Assembly: GCA_002633005.1 (NCBI GenBank)
Contig: NMRA01000239.1
Coordinates: forward strand, 64,001-124,000
DNA from: Phoronis australis
Taxonomy: Eukaryota; Phoronida; Phoronidae
Length of the DNA: 60,000 nucleotides
Direction: 5' to 3'
In this document: positions 11,701 to 22,699 of the stretch, in pieces
Layout of the letters: each line of letters begins with the position of its first letter
Numbering within the stretch: the first letter of the stretch is position 1
Notes under the pieces: generated by a model
Databases searched by the model: none
Told to the model about the DNA's origin: nothing
The model's input: the letters and a program-made list of their open reading frames with translations, nothing else
Position numbers and translations under genes: made by a program

Positions 11701-14700
11701 CAATGGCTTCATATTTCGGAGAAAAAATACAAAATCGAAAGTACTGACATCAAAGTGATCACACAACAGACAAAATCACTGCCACATTGGATGATGTTGC
11801 AAACAGCGTTATTTTCAACATGTTTAAACACAAGCATCTCATAAAAGGATAAAGACAGACATGCATGCAAACAAAACGAACATTTCAATACACAGTTGAA
11901 AATGCAACTACACCACTCCTAATTAGGACCAGCACTGACAATGTCTGACCTTACGATCACGTGACCTTGACCTTCTCCGCCTATCACGATGTCGTCTTGA
12001 TGCTGACCTTGACCTTGACCGTCTCTTTCTGTGTGGTGATTTACTACGCTTCCGAGATCGAGACCGTGACCGACTGCGTTTCCTAATTGGTGATGACTTT
12101 TTATCATTTTTTTGTTTTTTCTGTTCATTCTTGTTTGTCATGGGCTCCAGGACAGGTGGTGATGGCGATCGCGATGCACTGTGGTCAGATTTACTGCCTG
12201 ATTGCTTGTCATTGTCCGAGTGGGAGTCGTCGTCATCATCGTCATCGTTGTGACCATGGTCATCATCGTCATCAGACTCTGATTCTGAGATGGACATTTT
12301 CCGCTCGGTGCAGTCTGTGGTATCTATAAAAACAAACAAAGAAAGAACACTGTTTCACCGAGTCTTTTCATCAATACAACTAAAAACATCACTACAACAG
12401 CTCAAGATCAGAAAACTTGACAGATAAAAATAGAACAACTAAATTAATGTCAAGTCATATCATATCACTGAACTATTCACGAAGATCAAATCTGGCATGG
12501 AGAAAATATCTCAATTGACTTCATATTTTGAAGTAACTCTCAGGTACAACATAAATAAAGCTTTGCACTTTTAGTGGGAAAAACAACGGATGTTTATCTG
12601 AACCAAAGCAAAGCAAAGACAATTTGAAATGCATGTGCGTGAACACATCCCTCCTCACCTTGCGAGGTGGAGGGCTCAGGCTCCGAATTGAGTAATACTG
12701 CTGTAGTCTCGTCCAGGAACTTTTCCCACTCTGCATCCAACTGTGCCTGTGACGAGGCAGGATCCTTGGTGGAGGCATTGTGCTCTGTGAGAGGACTGGT
12801 AACACCAGAGTCCTGTAAAATACCAACAACAAACACAATAATTAACACGAGTCGAAATTACAAAAACACTATCGAAGATCACAGGTAAATTACAAAGTAT
12901 ATTGGTAGTAATAAATCTGAGCAAATACTCTAGTCGTAACTGACTCGATAACAAAAAAATAGTAAAATAGCACCATGTTCTCCATATGTGTGGTCACAGC
13001 TAAGTTACCAAAAAATCGGATGGACAACAAAATATCAAAAATTTAGATAAGACCATTAATTCTTGACATGAGACTGCACATGAAGGTGCTGTCGTCCATT
13101 AAGGAACTTGGCTACTGTAAGGGAAAACAAAAACTGCCAGGCGGGCGACTCTGCAGTAGTCAGATTTGTCCAGAAATCCACATTAGTTGCACTCTCCTCA
13201 ACAGGAACACATGCCAAATTTCATGAGGACCCATCAAGGAAATTGTACTGAGCCACATCATCAATCATGCACTTGCCTCTTTAAGAACACCTATGCCAAT
13301 TTTCATAGTGATCCTTAGTGTGATTTGGTCAATAGAGAGGAAGGTGCCAAAAACGACTCAATACAACAAAAAGGTGGCATACAATATGTCAAATCCATTC
13401 AAAAACGGGAAAGTGTTACAGTCTCTCTAAGGGAAACCTGTTTGACACCTTTCATGAATACACGTAAACAAACTCTGAAGATACAGAGACAAACGTAACA
13501 ATCGAAAGTTGCCACTAAAGGTACACCAGTGGTCGAATCTGTTCGAAAATTTGCTCATGCCGTCCCATCCACGATACCAAAATTTCACAAACATCCACCA
13601 AGGTATTTTAAAGATGCAGCAGTGGACGCCAGACAGAGGGAGATGACAGCATACGCACCGACACAAATGTACATATATGTGGTGCATAAAATGCAAATAA
13701 CAGCAGTACAATTATTAAAAAGCTCAATACAAGATATTTAAGCAAAGGAATGGGAATGGCAATTAAGTAAGTCCACTTAACTGCATTATTAACTTATTCA
13801 ACATTGGTTTAAATTTAAGTAGTCTTAACTTTACTGTACAGTCACACTAGTGTAAGAGTAGGTAAAGAATAAATAAAATTAGTCAGGATTCTGGTCGGGT
13901 CCCACTGACTATACTTACGATGTCGTTTCACCAGAAGCTCATTCAGTTACACCGTGCCTGGACTGGCTCTCAGTCAAGACTGACTTCAGGTTTTAGAGAG
14001 ATTTAAAGCAAAAAATAGTTGTAGTATTCTGACTATATCTTTGTTTTGGGCATCAAACAACAGGACAATTTAACTCAGATAACACATGAAACATTATGGC
14101 ATGCATTGCAACGTTCAGGGTAAAATGCATGGAAAGTTATGATATCCATTAACATGTAATCTTGAGTAAATGTACTAAATAGCACAGCACAAAGAGTACC
14201 CTTATCCAGACAGTCCTAAATTGGACACTTGGTAGTGCATACAAACTACACTGATTACAGCGAACTTCAGCCGCAACAAACTTCCAGAAAGGTATTGGAA
14301 GAGTTTGTTGTAACGAGGTTTGACAGTGCTAAATTTATGAAAACCACGGTGATGAGACAGTCTATTCCATTAGAACCGTGACTAATTACATGACATCCCC
14401 CCATTCTTTCAGTTATACCATAGTCAATGGATTAAATTTCTCAAGCATTGGCCCCTCATTCAAAATCAGTAGTTGAATGTTGAGATTTCCCAGTTCATCC
14501 TGGCATGCACAGTTTGAGCGTTTTCCCCACGTTCTGCCATGGAATGTGGATTCATTGATTGATATAGACATGGAATAGTGCAAGGTTGTGACACTTGACT
14601 TACAGGTTAATATAGTAGTCGAACAAAGCCTTTCCAAATCGCTTACCAATTGGCAAATGCCTATAACCAACTGGTTTGGACCCTCAACTCCCATACCAAA

Positions 14701-15433
14701 GATGCCTACCAATGATCCAAAGGTCAGTACAGGTCGATTTTTCTACAGTTATAATAAACAACTTTCAATGAAACTTGACATAGAGGAGTGTACGGTAAGG
14801 CTGCACCAGTTGAACTTCGAGATTAATAATTTGGCTCAGTGCACAACCTAATGCCCGTTCCAGAGGTGGTCTCAGCTACCAGTTTTGAGCAGATATCATC
14901 TAGTGCAAAGCCCCTTAAATTATTTTGTGTCTATCTTTGTTTGTATCTATTAAGTCTGAGGTCTTGCAAATATACTCAAGTTATGGAACGATCAAAACCA
15001 ACGAAAATCAATCGGTTCTTAGATCCGGATAAGGGTCTCTTCGTTCTGTGAAATTCAGGGACTACTACCTGAACATAAAATTCATGAAACAGAAAATAGT
15101 ATCCATAGTGAACTTCAAAAAGACCCCTAAAGACTGACGGTACAATCAGTGATTATAAAAGCGAATGAAATAATATTACAAATTATAAGAACTAGGCTAC
15201 TACGGCGGCCATTTTGTTTTAAGAATTCTGAACGTTTCAGCTTGGCTGACAAAAATACGCTTCACAGGGGAAAAAACAACATTCAATAGCAATTATTTTG
15301 ATTCAAAAACATCTTAAGTTACTAATACATTTAACTGTGTTCCAGTTACCTCGTTACCAACTTTCATAACGGGCGTATTTCGGGAAGATTGTTGACTTTC
15401 TCCGTCACTTTCGTACCCAACGAGAGACTCCAT
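5724..15433 (-). CDS. RSRC2: arginine/serine-rich coiled-coil protein 2-like (RSRC2), 8 coding exons
   Basis: Exons in reading order: 15433-15350, 12812-12659, 12323-11950, 11670-11572, 8634-8439, 8199-8063, 7510-7385, 5996-5724. All phases join and give 480 aa. Residues 1-28 begin MESLVGYESDGES. Residues ~90-115 are Asp/Ser-rich and ~135-260 are dense RS/RD repeats. Residues ~303-348 are Gln/Ala/Ser helical sequence. Residues ~358-384 carry the YYNPAAVNPLKYAEQV block, and the C-terminus has EALKFKKLMGMK (411-422) and THTHRGVGLG (460-469). The last three are hallmarks of the RSRC2/SMAP-like C-terminal domain. SR-type proteins of this kind are nuclear and RNA-associated; the exact role is poorly known. 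An in-frame upstream ATG exists, but the start chosen follows the divergent promoter. The exon 7 donor is GC, not GT. Length is close to that of vertebrate RSRC2. Confidence 0.88.
6731..6886. repeat. tandem repeat, 3 x 52 bp
   Basis: Three copies start at 6731, 6783 and 6835, each beginning CATGTATTCAAATAGCCAGC and ending near GGGAGCCGTATAG, with about three differences between units. It is in the last intron of the RSRC2-like gene. The flank from about 6861 onward resembles a segment at 17740-17890. Confidence 0.9.
6861..7000 (+). repeat. dispersed repeat family R2 (partner at 17740-17890)
   Basis: Shares with 17740-17890 the ordered phrases GGGAGCTGTA, GGAATTGCTC/GGAATGGCTC, TTCAGTCCACTAA and GGTCAACTCAAC. 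Both copies lie in introns, in RSRC2-like and CCDC86-like genes. Unclassified and non-coding. Confidence 0.5.
7812..7912 (+). repeat. dispersed repeat family R1, copy 2
   Basis: TTCTAGTAAAATCTGTGTAG followed by AACCCACCAAC and AACCCACCACC phrases matches the family at 1407 and 9716. It lies in the RSRC2-like intron between exons 7 and 6. Confidence 0.5.
8703..9715. repeat. first copy of a ~1.01-kb near-identical direct duplication
   Basis: Matches 10057-11067 almost base for base with scattered substitutions and small indels. The second copy starts directly after a single n at 10056. Probably two alleles or contig ends placed in tandem, not a biological duplication. Lies wholly in an RSRC2-like intron. 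Confidence 0.85.
9225..9405. repeat. foldback element enclosing a tRNA 3'-half
   Basis: Outer arms GTTGCAAACATT / AATGTTTGCAAC and inner arms around GCCATCTGTTGGC / GCCAACAGATGGC flank a core that includes 9299-9323: a perfect 5-bp T-stem (CTGGG/CCCAG) with loop TTCGAGT, followed by TCCGGGCA, an acceptor-like 3' strand. The 5' half of a tRNA (acceptor strand, D-arm, A box) is not seen, so this is not an intact tRNA gene. The same element is seen again at 10574-10754 within the duplicated segment. Confidence 0.7.
9716..9835 (+). repeat. dispersed repeat family R1, copy 3
   Basis: Starts GGCTGTTCCAGCAAAATCTG and carries the ACCCACCGCCCAT and AACCCATGACCCAT phrases. It directly follows the end of homology between the two duplicated copies and is absent from the second copy, so it may be a haplotype-specific insertion. 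Confidence 0.55.
10057..11067. repeat. second copy of the ~1.01-kb duplication
   Basis: Begins one base after the lone n at 10056 and aligns with 8703-9715, including the foldback/tRNA-like element (10574-10754, T-arm at 10648-10664). Downstream of 11067 the sequence is unique and leads to RSRC2 exon 4. Confidence 0.85.
13080..13705 (+). repeat. decayed copy of the CTCF-motif-bearing repeat
   Basis: Shares phrases with the better copies: CAAATCCATTCAAAAACGGG, TGAAGATACAGAGACAAACG, TTGCCACTAAAGGTACACCA, and a 3' end with ATATGTGGTGCATAAAA. Its 14-mers are degenerate (CCACTAAAGGTACA). It lies in intron 1 of the RSRC2-like gene. Confidence 0.6.
13741..15349. other. RSRC2-like intron 1, no recognisable element
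   Basis: Short ORFs only, with no family resemblance or exon-like borders. Near the 5' end of the intron, about 15203, there is a GCGGCCATTTTG sequence resembling a YY1-type site, 150 bp from exon 1. Confidence 0.4.
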
Positions 15434-15616
15434 CTTGTATCGTGACGTCACTAAGCTTACGTTTGGTACACACGAGAACGTCTCAAAAGCGTATGATCTC
15501 GTAAGATCTCGCATAATATCACTGTGTGGTCCTAAGGAAAGCACGTGATCATTTGCTTCACTCACGAAATACTTGCGTCCGTGAAGCTTAACCCTCAGAC
15601 TCAATTATAGGTCAAG
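15434..15616. promoter_or_regulatory. divergent promoter between RSRC2-like and CCDC86-like genes, with CRE and E-box
   Basis: The two start codons are only 183 bp apart on opposite strands, so transcripts must start from shared DNA here. It contains a perfect palindromic cAMP-response element TGACGTCA at 15443-15450 and a CACGTG E-box at 15542-15547. No TATA box was seen. CCDC86 initiation sits in AAGATGGTGGAC, near the YY1-type AAGATGGCGGC found at many animal start sites. Promoter function is inferred from geometry and motifs. Confidence 0.7.
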
Positions 15617-18600
15617 ATGGTGGACGTAAGTGTAATATGCACGTGAATATGTTTTGAGCCCATGCCAAAGCCAGACAATGGTAGAGGGTATCTCAAAAGA
15701 CAGAGGAAACGTGTTGTTAATTCGGAACACGTGTGCATATTGTGCCCTGTTATGAGTATTATGTATCGTCCTGAGTTGTATTTTGCCTTTCATTTTGATT
15801 GTCAGCAGTTGACGTCTGTATAGTTCACTAGTATGCCTGGTTGTTCACTACACTCTACAGTATAGTACGGTATTGACAACTGCTAGAAATGTGACATGAA
15901 GAATTTCTCTTAATAACAAAGCTGCATTGGGTCAACTTTCTCTATCTGTTCTATTTTGGCATTGTAACTTAAATTTTGGGCAAGAGTTTTTCATTATTTT
16001 TGGGAAGAACATTGCAAATGATATCTTCAATCTTGACTAAATTTATCAACAGATTTCAACTCAAGTAAACTTGACATAGGCACAGGCTAGGCTGGTGCTA
16101 GACTTTTTAAGATAGTAGCCCAATTGGCTAAATCATTGAAAACTTTTAGCCATTTTCAAAAATTATTAGCCAAATACCTTCTCTTTTCCCTCTCTATTCC
16201 CAACCTCCGCAATTGATAAAAATATGGTTATGTTACACGGACCAAACTTTTTGTTTTTCATGTTATGCACAGGCCCCTTTCATAAATGTACCATAAGAAA
16301 AAACGTTGGCCTTCAGAAAAAAATAGACATTCCAAAGTCATATAGCAATCGACCTAATAAGGTAGAGGGGATGGATCCAGCATGACAGTGTTCCCCCAAT
16401 ACCAGAGTTACTGCGTGTGTGATAAGGCCACATGGGCATATAAATGATGACCTTAAAAAAAAATTGAGCAGGGATTCACCCCTACCCTTGGGTTACGACA
16501 GAACCAAAATCAGGAAATTTTGCTTCAAGTTGTCATCATCTCTCAAAAGATGTCACTTTACCAATTTGAAACCAAAAATCAATGCTGGGATTGTTCCAAA
16601 TAATTTTCTCATTGCAACGAAGATAATGGAATATTCGGGTCCTGAATGTTCTCTACAAAAATGTTACAAATGACTTAGCTAGTGATTTTGATAGTGAAGG
16701 ATGAAGCCCCCATCCGTAACTGACCAGATATTACGGAATTAAAACAGAAACATCAAACCAATGTAATGACTGGTAATCTGGTTTCAGGAACCTACTTTAC
16801 CATATGTTGCACCAAATGAAATTCCAAGAGGAAGACCCAAGTCTGGACGACTGTGGAAAACTGCTAGAACTGCAAGGTAAAATGGTACCACCCAAGTATG
16901 AGTTGGAGATGGAAATAATGGAAAACTGTCGGTCTACCACCATTTACGTAACAATGAGTTCAGTTGTAACGAATTCTTGGTGCGATCACCCAACAATGAC
17001 ATAAATTGGTGAAGATCAGGGATGATTTAGCCTGTAGAACCTTTCAAGGCAGATGCTCTCCACTGACTTCACTGAACCAAATAAAGGATGCTCCTTTGAT
17101 TACTCTCGCGCCATTTTTTTCTGTGCTTCTGGGCACGAGCTTTGGAAATGTGAAGGGATTGCAGTAGAGAACTTATACAAAGCAGTGACATCAGATTTCG
17201 TGAAAATAGTGATCATCCCTAGTCAATAAGGGGGCAAGTTAATTTTGAGTAGGGTAAATTAACTTTCTCATGTTTTAGGCACTCTGATATCAAGAAAGAC
17301 AAACCGCTGAGGACATCATGGAAAAAGAAAATGGAGGAAAGAGCCAGACTGAAAAACATTAAGTTATACGAAAAGCAAATTAAAGAAGCCAAGATCCAGG
17401 AAAAAGAGGTAAGACCAGTCATAGGCCATTTGGTTCTCTCTGAAACTTGGCTTCAAGAATTCTATGGACTGTTCATATTAACGGCAAGCTCAAAATAAAA
17501 TTCTCACACTAAATTAGCTGATTAAAAACAATTATCCAATGTATGTGCATTGTTGTTGAAATACAACGTGATTGTGCTTTTGTTGATGATTTCTACCTAA
17601 AGTGATAAGAAGTGTCGACATTAAACAAGTAAGACTATTGATAAATTCACTGTTAGCTGAAAATAAGGATTACCGTCCCTCATTTCTCATTTTCCGCTGT
17701 CGAATGATCAATTTAGTGGGTGTAGTCGTCTAGCTGCATAGTTAGATCAGGGAGCTGTAACCAAGGAATGGCTCCGGGAAGCGATTCTCATTCAGTCCAC
17801 TAAAATTCTATTTCACTAAAATTCTATTTGCGGTCAACTCAACTTGAAACTTAAACGACTGTAGAATGCCCGGTCCAAAAGTTTTTGTCGCCGACTCTTA
17901 TCTTGTGCTGCATTAAGGAAGATCATGAGAAACTATCAAATAATTGTCTATACGTTGCATCGCTCTCCTCCTTTTTCCATGAAGAAAAGTGGGTCATTGA
18001 CTTAAGATGCTGCCATAACACACGGTTACCGGGGGTTTCTAAAAAGGGCCCATCACCTTGATGCACCAAAAATCCCGGATTTAACAAAGCGACGTAAACC
18101 AGGAGCTTATGACAACTTGGCCAAGATGAAATTATCAGAAGTTTAGTTTGTTGGTTTCTCGTTTTTCAAAGTTACACGAAAGTGAAACCAATTTCGATAG
18201 TTTCATGTACTAACCAGGGACGGATACAGGATTTTGGGATAGGGGAGGCCAGGGTAGAGTATTAGCCAGGATTTTGCCCGAACTGCCAAGTGGAATCTGG
18301 GAGAATTTTAAGGGGGGTGGCCATGGCCCTTTGGCCCCCCTCTAAATCAGCCACTGCTATCATAGAATTTTTTCAACACAATAAGTAGTCATTTTTGCTG
18401 TTAACTGAATCAGCAGTCACGATAGGAAAGCGGAATTTTGTGGTCAAGTACTGTAGTTCAAGTACTGTAGTTCAAGTACTGTAGTTCAAATACTGTAGTT
18501 AAAGTACTGTAGTTCAAGTACTCTAGTTCCGCTTTATGTGTTTTATGTTGTTCAGTATAAAGCTTCCAGTCAAGATTGTTACTCGTGTAACCAAATGTTC

Positions 18601-20010
18601 ATCGTCTCAAAAGCAAAAGAGGGTGCATTGGTGTCTTTGTGGACTTGTTTTGAATTTTCATTTGTTCTTTTAACAGTGACATACTGATGTTAGACCTGAC
18701 CACTAAGTGATTGCCCTCACTGTACGCGTAACACTTCCCTATCAGCTCATTTCTTGCGTACTCATTTGCAGCTTAAAAGAAAAAGGCAAGAAGAACACAA
18801 GAAACGAAGACTAGAAAATGAACGCAAGGCAGAAGTTGTTCAGCCGGTATGCTGTTTCTGAATTAATCATTTAACTTTTATATCTTAGTTTGGTGACTAG
18901 CCTTTCTTTTTAAAACGCTGCATAGGTGTTCTCACCAGCAGGTTGTCATTACATGCCTCTTTCTTATGTAACACAGTGCTTTTATCAATCAGTTTTTTTA
19001 TTTTTTTCGTGGATGACCGTTTTTTCCTTACGAGCAGCATTCTTTTCTCACTACTGTCAAGAAGCACAATTAAGCCTGTGCTGTGTACAGTTGTATCCTA
19101 GATGTTTGTATACTTGGCAACGGCAGTTGGTCGTGGCGTCAACCACTGGCTACTGCACACAGTTTTCCAAGTTGTTTCAGTGTTCAAATTTGATTGACAA
19201 AACCATGCGCCCAACGTCTGTGCAAAACTGGAAAATTTGCGACCCTCACATAAAATTTGGGGATTAGCATTCAGAAAACAAAGTCACAATTTAAATGGGG
19301 AGTATCGAGGAGAGCTTCAGCATGAATTTTGCGTGCTTGAGAGATGCGTGTGTGCAGTGAACTAGGTGTCCATTACTATTTACTTACACCATTGTCAGTT
19401 TTGAACTCTGTTTGAAGACCCGTATTTTGCACTCCCGCTCTTCTCTGCCATGAGAGAAGATTATATGGATTGTACAATGGTGGCGCTGTGCACACGATGG
19501 GCTTCACAGTCTTTTGTCCTTCTTTATAACGTCAGGAAGGGGTGAAATATGACATCCCGCATCCATGGATATTTATCCAGCTTATCCCACTTCATTCAAT
19601 CGGCATTGCTGCCCACGGTACAGCTGTAATACTTTCTCGGGACAACTTATATATGATATAAAATATAAAGTATTCAGACAACATATGCTAACATGTGATT
19701 TTCCATAAGAGTGGAAGCGAGGCTGCTGCTCTGCCTCCCGTATCTGGAGGTGTGCCGCTATTTCACACCTCACAACATGAGAAAGCGATCAATGCGGAAG
19801 GCGAGAATTCCAATCAATGTGCTGTTAAGGTTTTTCTAGACTTATACTTAATTAAAGTTCTGATTGATCTTAATCATATTCTGTTTCATATCATCGTCAT
19901 GTACACTTAACAACTATCATGACACAGCAGATTTTATTTTGTAGATAAAAAACTCTGCAAAGATTAAACGTATGAAGAAGAAGCAGTTAAGAATGATTGA
20001 AAAGAGATGA
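15617..20010 (+). CDS. CCDC86: coiled-coil protein 86 / Cgr1-like nucleolar protein, 5 exons
   Basis: Exons 15617-15625, 16788-16876, 17279-17408, 18772-18846 and 19945-20010, all phases joining, encode 122 aa. The first exon gives only Met-Val-Asp before a GTAAGT donor. Residues 15-27 are IPRGRPKSGRLWK, the family signature. Residue 43 onward has PLRTSWKKKMEERARLK, then a long Lys/Arg/Glu helix with KRRLENERKAEVVQ and the terminal IKNSAKIKRMKKKQLRMIEK. This order matches the C-terminal conserved part of CCDC86 (Cyclon) and yeast Cgr1, a nucleolar protein of pre-60S ribosome assembly. The vertebrate protein has a long N-terminal extension that is absent here, so the size is closer to yeast Cgr1. 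It is transcribed divergently from the RSRC2-like gene. Confidence 0.85.
17740..17890 (+). repeat. dispersed repeat family R2, copy in CCDC86 intron
   Basis: Ordered short matches to 6861-7000 (GGGAGCTGTA, TTCAGTCCACTAA, GGTCAACTCAAC). The phrase CACTAAAATTCTATTT is duplicated locally. Confidence 0.45.
18213..18357. repeat. small hAT-type MITE candidate
   Basis: Ends are roughly inverted: CAGGGACGGATACAGG on the left and TAAATCAGCCACTG on the right (reverse complement CAGTGGCTGATTTA). CAGTGGCGGATC-type ends are common in hAT-derived elements. No clear 8-bp target duplication was found. Interior G-rich, no ORF. Confidence 0.45.
18445..18528. repeat. minisatellite, 6 x 14 bp
   Basis: Six units of CAAGTACTGTAGTT, the last three with single changes. 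In the CCDC86-like intron, 244 bp upstream of exon 4. Confidence 0.92.
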
Positions 20011-20630
20011 TCGCTCAACGTACTCTACAGACATTTAACCTCATCAACTTCAAATGCAGCGGGTGTCTGGAGGACACTCGGTACACTCTTGTGTGACTCA
20101 TCTTTCACGTTAAATATTCATTGTACATCTGTGAAAATGTCATCTAAATAGTATCCCGTGTAGTTGAAATATCAGTGTACTTTTCATAATAGTCATCATG
20201 TGAACAATAGCGTATGTGGCTGGACCAGCGACATAAATCTACGAGTGTATGAAGCAAGTTCATTTTTTAAATGTTCAACCAAACAGAATCCCCTTGCTTC
20301 TGGTACCTTCTAATTGATTGAAATCGGAAATACTTCAACGGCCATCAACCTCAACAGTTCCCTATGAAAATGTGCCCGATATTACAAAACTAAGTCAATG
20401 AAAACAACACGTTTTCTTACCTCCGGGACAAAGGAGAGCTCTATCGCTGTGTAATTCGGGATGGCGCTATTTGTTCTCGTCTTTTGTGATTTTGTTTTTT
20501 AAAAGCAGATGAAAAAATACCACACCACCCCATCAGTTTGCAAAACAACCATAAGACCTGAACCAACTATAATGCTGTTTGGCCCTACTGTTAATTTTTG
20601 GGTGTGTCTGAGAATAGTTGCACAAAAGTG

Positions 20631-21956
20631 AACAAGAGCAACGTGGAGCATTGAATGTGTCGCAAACGGTGTGCTTTTAGGGTTGTTTATTTGTGTCATA
20701 AAAATGGCCACTACAAAGTGCAAAAATATACAATCCATCCAAAAATGAGAACATGTCATAGCTTTTTTAAAAGAAAGCTTTTCACTAAATTTCATAGAAA
20801 TCTGTCACGAAACTTCAGAGAAACAAAGGAAAACAATAAAATAACATTGCCACTAGGAGGCACAGCGTTCATTGGATCCACCTAAAAGCCATCATTGTCT
20901 GTTGTTAGCTTCATATAAATACACTTACTAAATTTAATAAAGATCCAGGAGTGGATTTAGGAGATACAGCTATGGGCACAAAACCACCAAAAATGGCCAC
21001 TAGGTGGCGCAAAATACCTGGATCCCATCTGAAAACGGGAGGGTTAGCGTCATCTCTCCGTTGAGGTAAATGTAAAATCTAAAATTGCCACCAGGGGGCA
21101 CACCAGTACTCAAATCTGTCTGAAAGTCACCATTGTTCTTTGTCAACATCATGTAAATACACTTGTTAAATTTAGTAAAGATCCTGCAAACGGTTTAAGA
21201 GATACAGCCATAGGCGCAAAAAACAAAACTGCCACTAGGAGGCGCCACAGTAGTTGAAGTCATCGGAAAATCGTCAGCCGTCCACTTCATACTAAAAACA
21301 TACATGCCAATTTTCACAATATCCTGAAAGCGGTTTGGTTGATGGATGGACGCCGAAAAAACAGACTCGAAAATGATAAAAATGGCCAATAGGTGGCGCA
21401 AACTAGGTCGAATACATCTGAAAACGGAAAGTTAGCGTCATCACACTAACAGAAGCTTGTAAATACATGGAAGACCTTTGTAGATACTGCCACTAGGGGC
21501 CGCCACAGTGGTCGAGGTTGTCGGAAAATCATCGTCAACCGTCCTTTTTATAGTAAGTACATATATGCCAATTTGCATAATCATACTTAGAGTGAAAACA
21601 ATAAAAATGGCCACTAGGTGGCGCAAACTACCTTGAATCCATCCGAAAATGGGAGGATACCTTTGTCTCACTAATAGATGCCTATATGCCAAATTTTATG
21701 AAAATACGTTGACGACCTATGAAGATACAAGGTAAACATAAAAAACTAACATTGCCACTAGGGGGCACACCAGTAGACGGATCCGTCCAAAAGTTCGCTC
21801 ATGCCATCCCATCCATGAAAGGAACACGTGCAAAATTTCATGAACATATGTCAAACGGTTTTGGAGATAGAGCAGTGGACACCGGACGGACGCCACCTAG
21901 ACGGACGGAGGTGACTGCATGATGCGTCCACGTACAAATATGTGGGCGCATAAAAA
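20631..21956 (+). repeat. CTCF-motif-bearing dispersed repeat, copy 1
   Basis: Starts AACAAGAGCAACGTGGAGCA and ends TATGTGGGCGCATAAAAA, as other copies do. Eight co-oriented 14-mers start at 20850, 20997, 21088, about 21233, 21387, 21489, 21611 and 21755. Those at 20997, 21088, 21611 and 21755 fit CCASYAGRKGGCRS exactly. Motifs are separated by recurring phrases such as AAATTTAGTAAAGATCCTG, TAGGAGATACAGC, ATGCCAATTTTCACAA and AATCCATCCGAAAA. No protein-coding capacity is evident and the element class is unknown. It lies between the convergent CCDC86-like and aldolase genes. Confidence 0.8.
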
Positions 21957-22481
21957 GGTTATTTGAAGTGCTTGTGAAAAGGGGTGTAAAGAATACGCAC
22001 ATTTAGCAGCAGAGCAAATGAACTAAACCATACAGTCAATTGTATCTAAAACAACTCATTTCATGATAACAACAAACTAATGTCGCAAATTTATTGAGAC
22101 ACTGATCAAATCTTGCTATTCATTATCACTCGACTATTTACCACAATTTTTAATGCACAACAACCCATTCTTGACAATTGCGTGACAGCACAAAAATTTC
22201 CCATAGAACTTGACAACAAAAACCTTGACCTACACAAATGCCGTCGCAAAATCCCCACATCACAATTGACCAAAATATTCACTATATTCATGATCACATA
22301 GTTTTGTATCTTGCAGAGCCAGAATGTGTTGACTTTCTATGATGGATAACTAACACAGAATTGTGCAACTTAAGCACATCACACTACCTAAGTCTGAAGG
22401 ATAAAGTTTGCAATTTTAGGCAACTCAACAAAAATTAATAAATCACCTGGTATCTGATATTACAGTAAATGAATAATATAA

Positions 22482-22582
22482 GTAAGAATTATTAGTCTTC
22501 ATAAATGACCAGGGACAAAGATCTTTTCAGACTTAAAATATGTGACCAACATACGGAATATATGAAGACTAATAATTTTTAC
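22482..22582. repeat. 101-bp inverted-repeat element
   Basis: Arms 22482-22503 and 22561-22582 are near-perfect reverse complements (core ATTATTAGTCTTCATA), around 57 bp. It is just beyond the stop of aldolase gene 1, so likely in or near its 3' UTR. Confidence 0.7.
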
Positions 22583-22699
22583 CAATACGATAACAACGCC
22601 CGTTGATTTAAGAATAACAATAGAATTAGATAAATGAATAAATTTCACTTCATGTCTGCTTTGAACACACTACATGTATGCATGGCCATGCCTGTCTGT

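Noticed and set aside
11429-11758. 109-codon plus-strand ORF
   Set aside because: It overlaps RSRC2-like exon 4 in antisense. The minus strand gives the conserved, phase-consistent exon.
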